Part shown: one piece after another, positions 28,141-35,527 of the stretch
How positions within the stretch are numbered: position 1 is the stretch's first letter
Layout: every line of letters starts with the position of its first letter
From: Arcicella rosea
GTDB taxonomy: Bacteria > Bacteroidota > Bacteroidia > Cytophagales > Spirosomataceae
DNA: 64,000 nt
Assembly (NCBI RefSeq): GCF_014204325.1
Contig: NZ_JACHKT010000022.1
Location: 34,708 to 98,707 of the forward strand
Direction: 5' to 3'
The notes under the pieces: generated by a model
What the model was told of the DNA's origin: nothing
The model's input: only the letters and a program-made list of their open reading frames with translations
Database searches by the model: none
Position numbers and translations under genes: made by a program

Positions 28141-29250
28141 TTATTTTGTTTGTTGATTGATTTCGGTAAACATGGCTTTAAAACAGTTGGTAGCGGAGTT
28201 TTCTTCTACTGTTTTGTTGGTATTTCTTCCATAAAACTCATCCAAAAATGACTCTGCACCCGTCCAAACAGTTTGCATCATTCCTTGAAAATGTGGTTTC
28301 ATCGTGGCAGTGGACGATTGTCTGAATTTAATCATATCTTGCGTTTGAATGACTGCAAATTTGGGCATTCTCCAAGGACAAGTAATTACATCAAAACCTT
28401 TCATGGCAAAATAAACAGCGGTTTGGTCGGGGCGTTCGTAATGCCAATCGCAAATGGTGATGTCTTTGGCAATCAAATCTATTGCCTTGTGCGTATTGTT
28501 AAAACTGCCTTCCCACATACCGATTCCAGTGGTTTTTCCATCGATTAGTCGGTCGCCCCAAATCCAGAGTTTTCTATTTTTTAATGCTAAACGATTTCTG
28601 ATTTTATTTACTTCGCCAGCAAATAATTCAGCTTTATCTCTTCCCGAACATCTTGGGCATTTATCGTCGCCAATGTAAAATACTTCGTCCATTCCTGCAT
28701 GGAAAGCATTTGTTTCAAATACATCACAAATTTCATCCATCAACGCAAAAACTACTTGATGCACTGTTGGATGTAACGGACAGTAACTTTTACAATATAA
28801 ACCATCAGGATTAGGCCAAACATATTTTTCTGGCATTTTTACGGCTGGTGTTTCGTCAAATTCAGGATATACTTTTAGCAGATTTGTGGTAGTAGTTGCC
28901 CAAGACTGATGTCCCAATAAATTGATTTGCGGGATGATACGAATATTATTTTTCTTACAAACACTAACCAATTTTTTAACATCTTTTTTAGAAAGGGCTT
29001 CAGGGTCACGGAGTTCTGGATGGCTTTCAAATTGATAATTATAATCAACTCGAAGAATCAAAGTATTTACTTGTCGAGGAGCTAATTCTTCTTGAATAAA
29101 CTTGACAAAATCATCCACTTTTTGTGGTTTTGGTGCTGAAATACAAAAGCCACGAGTAGGAAGCAAGCTATCAATTTTTGATTGAGCCAATAAACTATTC
29201 CATAAAGTAGCACAAAAACTAATAAAGAGTAACAGAGAAAACTTAGCCAT
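28141..29250 (-). CDS. GH20-like secreted glycoside hydrolase (hexosaminidase-type)
   Basis: A 369-residue protein with a signal peptide (MAKFSLLLFISFCATLWNSLLAQ). The (beta/alpha)8-type domain has NNIRIIPQINLLGHQSW and the Asp-Glu pair D188-E189 in FHAGMDEVFY. In GH20 enzymes the Asp-Glu pair drives substrate-assisted cleavage of terminal N-acetylhexosamines. It is shorter than most GH20 enzymes and lacks the usual N-terminal GH20b domain. A CPRC pair follows the catalytic motif. Its co-transcribed neighbour is a NagX-like membrane protein. Substrate specificity is not visible. Confidence 0.8.
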   Translation of the reverse strand: MAKFSLLLFISFCATLWNSLLAQSKIDSLLPTRGFCISAPKPQKVDDFVKFIQEELAPRQVNTLILRVDYNYQFESHPELRDPEALSKKDVKKLVSVCKKNNIRIIPQINLLGHQSWATTTTNLLKVYPEFDETPAVKMPEKYVWPNPDGLYCKSYCPLHPTVHQVVFALMDEICDVFETNAFHAGMDEVFYIGDDKCPRCSGRDKAELFAGEVNKIRNRLALKNRKLWIWGDRLIDGKTTGIGMWEGSFNNTHKAIDLIAKDITICDWHYERPDQTAVYFAMKGFDVITCPWRMPKFAVIQTQDMIKFRQSSTATMKPHFQGMMQTVWTGAESFLDEFYGRNTNKTVEENSATNCFKAMFTEINQQTK

Positions 29251-29415
29251 GATGAAGAGGAATTTTTTAAATTGGATAACACTACAATTTGGCTAAATTC
29301 AATAAGGATAACAAGGCGTTTTAGCCCAAAAGCAGACAAAACAGGTCAGTTTAAGACTAAAAAAATAAGCTAATCGGAAATATGTTACTTGGTATGCTGT
29401 AAATGATTATGGGAA

Positions 29416-29853
29416 TTAGAAATTATCGTAATAAGTAAAATCCTTTGTAATCACTCCGTTTTCAATCGTGAAGATGGTACAGATGGGTAAAACAAAAGCA
29501 GATTTATCTGGAGCGGTGCCTTTTGAAATAAATTCTACAACGATATGTTTTTCGCCAGCGGGATATATGTTGGTAACAGAATCTTTAAGGTCTGGGAAAG
29601 CTTGGCTTAATTCGCTATACTTTTTAATGGTTTGTTCATGCGTTTGCTTGACAATACTTTGTCCTAAAGAAGGGTCTTTAAAATCGGCAGTATCAGCATA
29701 CATAGCAGCCATTTTTTGCCAATCATGTTGATTGAAATAGGCATAATATTGTTTGATAAATGCCTCGTGAGGGTTGGCAGAAGTACTTGTTTTTTCTGTA
29801 GAATTACAAGCGAAACAAGTGAATAAAGTAATAACAAGAAGAAGATTTTTCAT
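29416..29853 (-). CDS. SnoaL/NTF2-like lipoprotein
   Basis: A 145-residue protein with a lipoprotein signal (LFTCFACNS, C16). It has a single NTF2-like alpha+beta fold: FIKQYYAYFNQHDWQKMAAMYADTADFKDP is the typical SnoaL opening, and TIFTIENGVITKDFTYYDNF is the closing strand pair. Family members bind or isomerise small molecules, and many have unknown roles. It stands alone, 165 bp upstream of the GH20-like gene on the same strand. Confidence 0.75.
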   Translation of the reverse strand: MKNLLLVITLFTCFACNSTEKTSTSANPHEAFIKQYYAYFNQHDWQKMAAMYADTADFKDPSLGQSIVKQTHEQTIKKYSELSQAFPDLKDSVTNIYPAGEKHIVVEFISKGTAPDKSAFVLPICTIFTIENGVITKDFTYYDNF

Positions 29854-30087
29854 GTGCTTTCAAGGTTTAAGTTTAACTTCTGATTTGTTAGATAAATATA
29901 GTTCAAAAGCTTGAAAAGATGAAATAAAGGATTGTTGATAAGCTAGTTAAATTAATTTTTAATTTAATAAAATAGCTTTTCAAATCATGATTTTTCTATT
30001 AGTAGGCGAATTAATTCCTATTGATTACCAAGCTTCTAGAAGTTTGTAAAATGAAAAAGCTTAGTGAAGTTTCTTTGAAAGTCATCA

Positions 30088-30340
30088 AACCATCACAAAC
30101 AAAGGAAAAGCTATCTCTGAGATAGGACAACCTATCAAAAACAAAGGAAAACCTATCTCTGAAATAGGACAACCCATAAAAAAGATAGAAAAATCTATCT
30201 CGAAGACAGGACGACCTATCAAAAAGATGGGACAAGCTATCTCAGAGATAGGATGACCTATCAAAAAGATGGAAAATCCTATCTCAGAGATAGGATTCGT
30301 TTGGTTTTTTATTCAAAGAAGAGTGCAAAACCAAATATTG
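30088..30340 (-). repeat. head-plus-42-bp-array element, copy C
   Basis: About six units of CTATCTCAGAGATAGG-type hairpins alternate with CCTATCAAAAAGATGG segments. They are followed by the inverted head (GGATTCGTTTGGTTTTTTATTC, ending near ACCAAATATTGTTCTG). Orientation is opposite to copies A and B and the same as copy D at 34823-35178. Copies C and D bracket the Cas13b locus. The minus-strand frame through the units is open, with a hydrophobic 14-residue period and no convincing start. The preceding 29854-30087 holds no gene. Confidence 0.9.
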
Positions 30341-30351
30341 TTCTGCAAAAG

Positions 30352-30441
30352 ACCTCACCCCCAACCCCTCTCCTGCTGAGAGGGGAGCTTTGGGAGCAAA
30401 AAAGCCCCCTCTTTGCAGGAGAGGGGGGGTGGGGGTGAGGT
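30352..30441. repeat. GC-rich 90-bp inverted repeat
   Basis: ACCTCACCCCCAACCCCTCT at one end mirrors AGGGGGGGTGGGGGTGAGGT at the other. An inner GCTGAGAGGGGAGC / GCCCCCTCTTTGC segment forms the core. Such palindromes are dispersed in many Bacteroidota and cyanobacterial genomes as non-autonomous elements. It lies between repeat copy C and the old end of the CRISPR array, and is far richer in GC than its surroundings. Confidence 0.8.
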
Positions 30442-30500
30442 TAAGCACCAAAGAATATTGGGCTGTTGCTTTCTTTTAGGACAGCCCCATGAGTAAAAAA

Positions 30501-31259
30501 GATGTTTCTACCTTTCAAAACAAAGGCTTGCACACCCCCGCCCCGACCGACCAGCTCCAGAACCACGGTGTTTCTACCTTTCAAAACAAAGGCTTACACA
30601 CCTTAGCAGGCACAATCATGTCTTATTTCTATGGTGTTTATACCTTTCAAAACAAAGGCTTACACACCTGACTTAGTTAGAATCATTAATACTATTCGGT
30701 GTTTCTACCTTTCAAAATAAAGGCTTGCACACCATGACCGTGATGCTAAAAAGACGACAGTGTGATGTTTCTACCTTTCAAAATAAAGGCTTGCACACCT
30801 ATGGGATTACAATTTGAAATGTTTGATAAGATGTTTCTACCTTTCAAAATAAAGGCTTACACACCGGGCTTAAATACTAAGACAATGCAAGATATGGTGT
30901 TTCTACCTTTCAAAACAAAGGCTTACACACCTTGATAATTCAGGCATAAAAGACGCTACAGGTGTTTCTACCTTTCAAAACAAAGGCTTACACACCAATA
31001 TGCAACTCGGATAAACCATCGAACTAGGTGTTTCTACCTTTCAAAACAAAGGCTTGCACACCATTACTGATGCCAATGCTGTGGCTCAGGTGGGTGTTTC
31101 TACCTTTCAAAACAAAGGCTTGCACACCTCAAACGTTTTGCAAACGAAGAGCCTTTAAGGTGTTTCTACCTTTCAAAACAAAGGCTTGCACACCTTACAG
31201 GTTTAGAACAGAAATTATTACCAGGTGTTTCTACCTTTCAAAACAAAGGCTTGCACACC
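30501..31259 (-). CRISPR. type VI-B CRISPR array, 12 repeats and 11 spacers
   Basis: The repeats are 36 bp and start at 30501, 30567, 30633, 30698, 30764, 30830, 30896, 30961, 31027, 31093, 31159 and 31224. Spacers are 29-30 bp. Read on the minus strand, in the same direction as cas13b, the repeat begins GGTGTGYAAGCCTTTG and ends TTTTGAAAGGTAGAAACACC. The outer GGTGT/ACACC and inner CCTTT/AAAGG arms can pair. The TTTTG-A-GG-TA...ACA-C end resembles known Cas13b repeats such as that of Bergeyella. Degenerate repeats (GATG start, AAAATAAAGG, TATACC) lie at low coordinates, so the leader end is next to cas13b. No cas1 or cas2 gene is in the window. Confidence 0.97.
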
Positions 31260-31279
31260 GTTAATGATACAAACAATTG

Positions 31280-31303
31280 AATACAAGTACTTTAACTTGT
31301 ATT
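31280..31303. other. hairpin in the leader-like gap between cas13b and the array
   Basis: AATACAAGT (31280-31288) and ACTTGTATT (31295-31303) form a perfect 9-bp stem with a 6-nt loop. It lies in the 59-bp gap between the end of the cas13b frame and the first repeat. No T-run follows on the minus strand, so it does not look like a terminator. It may be part of the leader or a processing signal; this is inference. Confidence 0.55.
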
Positions 31304-31318
31304 TTAATGATAAAAAAT

Positions 31319-31909
31319 CTATCTATTTAAAAGGTTATTACTTTGATAATCTATTTTTAACTTTTTTTGATAGCCAATTAAGTTACAAATATCTTGGTCT
31401 TCTTCCATTTCCCAATATGTCCAACCTGCTGGTATGCTTCCATGAAAAGCGGTATTTCTTAGGTCTTTTAATTTATTTAGTAAAGGGGCTTTGAGTCCTG
31501 CTTTGGTACAAACTTCTGTAAAATTGATGTGTGCTTTCGCTCCATTTTGAGTTTTATTATTTTCCAAAATCGCTATTTCAGCATCGCTCATACTATCTAC
31601 AATCTTCTTCTCCCAATCTAACATATAAAAAGCCCAATGCACAGCATCATTAAATACTCTTTGTATTTCTTTAAATACTTCTTCATAAGCAATGCTATAA
31701 CCTAGTGCTGTTTTGGTTATTTGCATTTGTGGCTTTTCGGTATGTTGTTGATTGTTTTCAAATCGTTTAATCGCTTGAATAATTGCCAGTTCAATCGTTG
31801 GAGTACTTTCTACCAACAAATAGTCATCTAATTGATGAAACTTGATGTTTAAGGTAATTTCACCGTAATTATTAATCAATATTTTCTTGCTAATTGCCGA
31901 TTGGGACAA
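31319..31909 (-). CDS. cas13b: Cas13b C-terminal part carrying HEPN2, separated from the rest by an in-frame TAA
   Basis: The frame is identical to that of the large upstream gene. After its TAA (31976-31978), 22 sense codons continue to a TTG at 31909 and 195 more follow, giving a virtual full length of 1131 codons, normal for Cas13b. The HEPN2 catalytic motif R-x4-H is present in DLRNTAFHGSIP (R1086/H1091 in continuous numbering). Separate translation would need the TTG at 31909; GGAAGG lies 8 nt before it, but Bacteroidota rarely depend on such sites. The segment between stop and TTG (KKTSPAYRSF..., EDEWKVNN) reads as ordinary protein. Either the gene is recently broken, the enzyme is made as two chains, or there is a sequence error. 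Confidence 0.85.
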   Translation of the reverse strand: MSQSAISKKILINNYGEITLNIKFHQLDDYLLVESTPTIELAIIQAIKRFENNQQHTEKPQMQITKTALGYSIAYEEVFKEIQRVFNDAVHWAFYMLDWEKKIVDSMSDAEIAILENNKTQNGAKAHINFTEVCTKAGLKAPLLNKLKDLRNTAFHGSIPAGWTYWEMEEDQDICNLIGYQKKLKIDYQSNNLLNR

Positions 31910-31975
31910 ATTATTTACCTTCCATTCATCTTCTTGATTACCAATAAAACTTCTATAAGCGGGACTAGTCTTTTT

Positions 31976-34714
31976 TTAATAATCTTTTGCCATTTGCCAA
32001 AGCAAAGTATCTTGGCAAAGTAGTTCATTCATAGCTCCAATCAATTTCTTTTTAACCTTGGAAGATTCCTCTCCAGTATTGTAGCCTTCCAAATATCCTT
32101 GGTACTGGTAATGCGTATTTCGGAGACCCAATTGCCATTCCGTTTTTTCATAGACTTTCTTTGATAAACGAAACTTACCACCACTTTCATTAAGCTCTTT
32201 AGCATAGAACTTTCTAAGCACCAGTATTGGATGAATATCAAAAGGAATATAATCGGCTAAATGGCTGTTTTTATAAGTAGGGATACCCAATTTACCCAAT
32301 ATTTTGTTCAGTTCTTTGCCTTTTAAAATTGACATTAAAGCTTGCCAGTTTTCTAATAAAGCAATTGTTGCTTGGGCTACTTTGGTTAATAAATCATCAA
32401 TATTTTTGGCTTCTTTCAAAAGTGTTTTGATTTTATCTGGAATATGAGGCAAAGCATTTTGAATCAAAAAAGCATACTTCCCACGACTAAGGTCTTTGCC
32501 TGTTCTTTTCTCTAAGCAATAATGATAGACACTCATTTGTTGATACTCGCTTTGACGCAAGAATTTAAACTCACTTTTCGCTTCATAATGCCAGTCGAAA
32601 TATTTATAACAACGCATAATTTGCCGATTTTTCTCTGCTCTACCCATTGGTATTTTAGCTTTGTTGTTATCGGCAAATATTTTTAGTTCATCCACAATTT
32701 TCTCAATACGCTTATTAGCTAACACCCTTAATTGAGGCGTATCTAAAGCTGGTTCTTGCTTATTGGCAATTTTAAAAGAAGTTGGAATTTCGTTTGCTTG
32801 TAGAATCCTAAGATTAGCAATATCTGTTTGAGTTGTTGGGTCTTTTAACTTATTGATGTCATGAATGATGCCCATAAAGAAAGTACTAACCTCTTTTTTA
32901 TCTTCTAAAGAAGCAATCAGAAGATTCTTTAAAGCACGATGCCCCAACAAAAACTTATGTTTAGGCGTATCATTTTTATCGGTTTGCTCTTGGTCGAAAA
33001 TCCCCACAATCACTTGTCCATCTTTAATAGCTAAACGCCAATCACTACTATTATCTTCTGAATCATTGGTTTTGGCTAAACTTGGCTTTTGATTACTAAA
33101 CATTACTCTACGTTTGTTTACCAACAATTCCACTTTTTCCATTTTGCCATTTACCATCTTTTCTTTTACCTCTAATTCAGGTTCAAAGCGTTCAAACATC
33201 CAGTACCATGTTTTTACTTTCTCAAAATCAATCAAATACTGCACTGCAAAATGCACAAAATGGTCGAATGAACGAGGTTTTTCATTGGTTTCATAATAAA
33301 AATCATAATAGCTCAATTCAATAGGATGCGTCTTTATAGCCTCCTCAAAGGTTTCCTGTTTTTCATCAAAAGCCTTATCGAATTTAGCCACCTCTATTTT
33401 ATCAAGCCATTTGCCCATTAAAGTTCTTAGCCTTTCGCCACTTCTCAGTTTGAACAAATAATAAGGATTGATTACATCTTGAAAAGAAAGTTGGTTTTCA
33501 GTTAAATGAAGCTCTCTAAAAGCATTATCGCTAATGAATTGATGAATAAAATTACGCTCGTCGATAAACTTTTGTAATTTCTCAAGTATAGCATTTCCCT
33601 CATCTTCACACCGAATACTATCAAGTATTAAGCGATGAAAACTTACTCTACTAATATGGATAGAATAGTTGTTAAATGTAATGTCTAAAAATTGTTCTAA
33701 TGTCACTGTTTGCATTTCATCAACACTATCTTTTGGCGGTTTAATTTCCTTTATCAAAGGTTTTATATCCAATCCTTTTAAAACAGGATGTGTTTTGCAA
33801 AAAGCAATCATCTGTTCAGCATTAATAATCAAGGTTTTATCGGGCAAATGAAGAGGAAATAGTTTGAGGTCATTACTTACATCAGGAACATCATTGAGAT
33901 AAGAAATAAGTTTAAACGCTTGTCGAGCCGCCAAAATTTCTTGCTGTTCTAGGGCGGTCATTGTTCCCAACATATTATCTTCTTGTCCATAATGTTGCCT
34001 TGCAGCACCGTCACGATGTGTGTAAAATCGGTAAACTAAATGTTTGATTTTAAATTCGTTAGTATCGGTTCTTTTATATCCCTTGTGAAGTTGAAGAAAA
34101 CGAGCCATTTCTCCCCTTGTCAGGAAAAAGCTCAAGAAAAAAGCCTTCCCATCTTTAGTGATATAGTCTTTTCCTTCATGAGTTTTAAAAAGTGGTCTTT
34201 CCTTACAAGCACTTTCATAGTCTAATAACTCCTTTGAATAATCTTTCATGAAAGACAACTTGGCATCATCATGCAGTTGAAGAATGTGCTTTTTTAACTC
34301 AGGTGAAATCATCAAAACGTCATTATCATGCCAATAATGCGATTGAAAATTCCTTATCTCACTCAATTTCTCCAAAGCTTCAATCATGATTTTTCTGTCA
34401 TCGGGGGTAATAACATAGCCAGAAGAGTTTTTATTAGTCATAAAACCTTTCCAGAGATAATCACGAAGTTTAGAAAAAACTTTATCGTTTTTGGAATCAT
34501 TGGCATTTTTTAGCCACGAATCAAATTCTTTTTCTAAAGTATTCTTATTTGCTTCATACTTTTTCCCAAGCAAATGGTTGACAAGCCCCGCAATTCTAAA
34601 AAAAGCGAGGTTAAAGAAAATGGCAAATTCAGGATACTTTCCACCAGTGAATACATCTTTTTTAGTGATGGTTCTTGAAAAAGAAGCTTTACTACTTTGG
34701 TTCTTAGGAGACAT
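31976..34714 (-). CDS. cas13b: Cas13b RNA-guided RNase, N-terminal 912 residues with HEPN1
   Basis: This is the effector of a type VI-B CRISPR system. Cas13b binds a crRNA with a 3' repeat, recognises complementary RNA and cleaves it, plus bystander RNA, through a composite active site made of two HEPN domains. HEPN1 is visible as LSEIRNFQSHYWHD, with R121 and H126 forming the R-x4-H motif. The ATG at 34714 is clear. The frame stops at a TAA within the sequence LLWQMAKDY-stop-KKTSP, before HEPN2, so this chain alone lacks half of the catalytic site. A single T-to-A change (Leu TTA to TAA) before an A-run would explain it. No csx27 or csx28 gene is adjacent. The array lies downstream on the same strand. 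Confidence 0.93.
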   Translation of the reverse strand: MSPKNQSSKASFSRTITKKDVFTGGKYPEFAIFFNLAFFRIAGLVNHLLGKKYEANKNTLEKEFDSWLKNANDSKNDKVFSKLRDYLWKGFMTNKNSSGYVITPDDRKIMIEALEKLSEIRNFQSHYWHDNDVLMISPELKKHILQLHDDAKLSFMKDYSKELLDYESACKERPLFKTHEGKDYITKDGKAFFLSFFLTRGEMARFLQLHKGYKRTDTNEFKIKHLVYRFYTHRDGAARQHYGQEDNMLGTMTALEQQEILAARQAFKLISYLNDVPDVSNDLKLFPLHLPDKTLIINAEQMIAFCKTHPVLKGLDIKPLIKEIKPPKDSVDEMQTVTLEQFLDITFNNYSIHISRVSFHRLILDSIRCEDEGNAILEKLQKFIDERNFIHQFISDNAFRELHLTENQLSFQDVINPYYLFKLRSGERLRTLMGKWLDKIEVAKFDKAFDEKQETFEEAIKTHPIELSYYDFYYETNEKPRSFDHFVHFAVQYLIDFEKVKTWYWMFERFEPELEVKEKMVNGKMEKVELLVNKRRVMFSNQKPSLAKTNDSEDNSSDWRLAIKDGQVIVGIFDQEQTDKNDTPKHKFLLGHRALKNLLIASLEDKKEVSTFFMGIIHDINKLKDPTTQTDIANLRILQANEIPTSFKIANKQEPALDTPQLRVLANKRIEKIVDELKIFADNNKAKIPMGRAEKNRQIMRCYKYFDWHYEAKSEFKFLRQSEYQQMSVYHYCLEKRTGKDLSRGKYAFLIQNALPHIPDKIKTLLKEAKNIDDLLTKVAQATIALLENWQALMSILKGKELNKILGKLGIPTYKNSHLADYIPFDIHPILVLRKFYAKELNESGGKFRLSKKVYEKTEWQLGLRNTHYQYQGYLEGYNTGEESSKVKKKLIGAMNELLCQDTLLWQMAKDY

Positions 34715-34822
34715 GAGAATATTATTTAATAGGATTTGTGTATTCTCAAAAGTAGTGTTTTTAAAGCAAAAGCTCTGCCCATATTAAAAGATATATTCTC
34801 TTCACTATGAACAAAAACTAGT

Positions 34823-35178
34823 AGTATCAAAAAGACGGAAAAACTTATCTCGGAGACAGAACAAGCTATCAAAAAGATAGAAAAACCTATCTCTGAGACA
34901 GGACAACTCATCAAAAAGACGAAAAAACCTATCTCTGAGATAGGACAACCTATCAAAAAGATATAAAAACCCCTCTCGAAGACAGGACGACTTATCAAAA
35001 AGATGGGAAAACCTATCTCAGAAATAGGACAAGCTATCAAAATGATGGAACAAGCTATCTCAGAGATAGGACAACCTATCAAAAAGATGGAAAATCCTAT
35101 CTCGGAGATAGGATTCGTTTGGTTTTTTGTTCAAAAATGAATTGAAAACCAAATAATATTCTGAATTGGATTAACATG
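34823..35178 (-). repeat. head-plus-42-bp-array element, copy D
   Basis: Seven units of about 42 bp, each a TATCAAAAAGATGG segment plus a CCTATCTCGGAGATAGG hairpin, are followed by the inverted head (GGATTCGTTTGGTTTTTTG ... ACCAAATAATATTCTGAATTGGATTAACA). It is the cleanest copy. It lies directly upstream of the cas13b start in the same orientation as copy C, so C and D bracket the CRISPR-Cas13b locus. The cas13b promoter must lie within or beside this repeat. Confidence 0.92.
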
Positions 35179-35179
35179 G

Positions 35180-35198
35180 TTCGGAGAGTACTCTCGAA
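35180..35198. repeat. short palindrome at the outer edge of repeat copy D
   Basis: TTCGGAGAGTACTCTCGAA is almost perfectly self-complementary and directly abuts the conserved head. The rest of 35199-35527 shows no gene or clear promoter for the lipoprotein gene downstream. Confidence 0.55.
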
Positions 35199-35527
35199 CG
35201 CTCCCGAAATGAGTAGGAGAGGGAAAGCGTAATGAATATTTGTTAATAATTGCTTTAACTATAGTTTTTGATTTCACCCAAAAACAACTGATAATCAGCA
35301 ATAAAGGGTTAAATAGCCAATTTCTCTTCATCACATGATGATGTATTGGGTTTGCTAAAACCACCCAATATGCGTAAATTTGAGGAAAATTGCCAACGAT
35401 TATTTGTCACAAATTGATTTTCAATACTCTTTCTGTTTCTATTTAAGCTGTGGTAAGTATCATGGCATGATTTTCTTATTAAACACATTGAGGTAATCCT
35501 TGCTTTTTATTTTACTATTCAAATATC

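Noticed and set aside
30537..31223. Most spacers can be read as open frames on the plus strand, as expected if crRNAs are antisense to mRNA
   Set aside because: In 30-bp pieces an open frame is common by chance, and at least one spacer is also open on the other strand, so it is not evidence.
30489..31264. Plus-strand open frames across the CRISPR array
   Set aside because: They are made of the repeat sequence itself and shift with the 29- or 30-bp spacers.
31971..31980. Programmed frameshifting at the A7 run near the Cas13b stop codon
   Set aside because: The stop TAA begins before the A-run and the downstream part is in the same frame, so a single slip on the run cannot bypass the stop and restore the frame.
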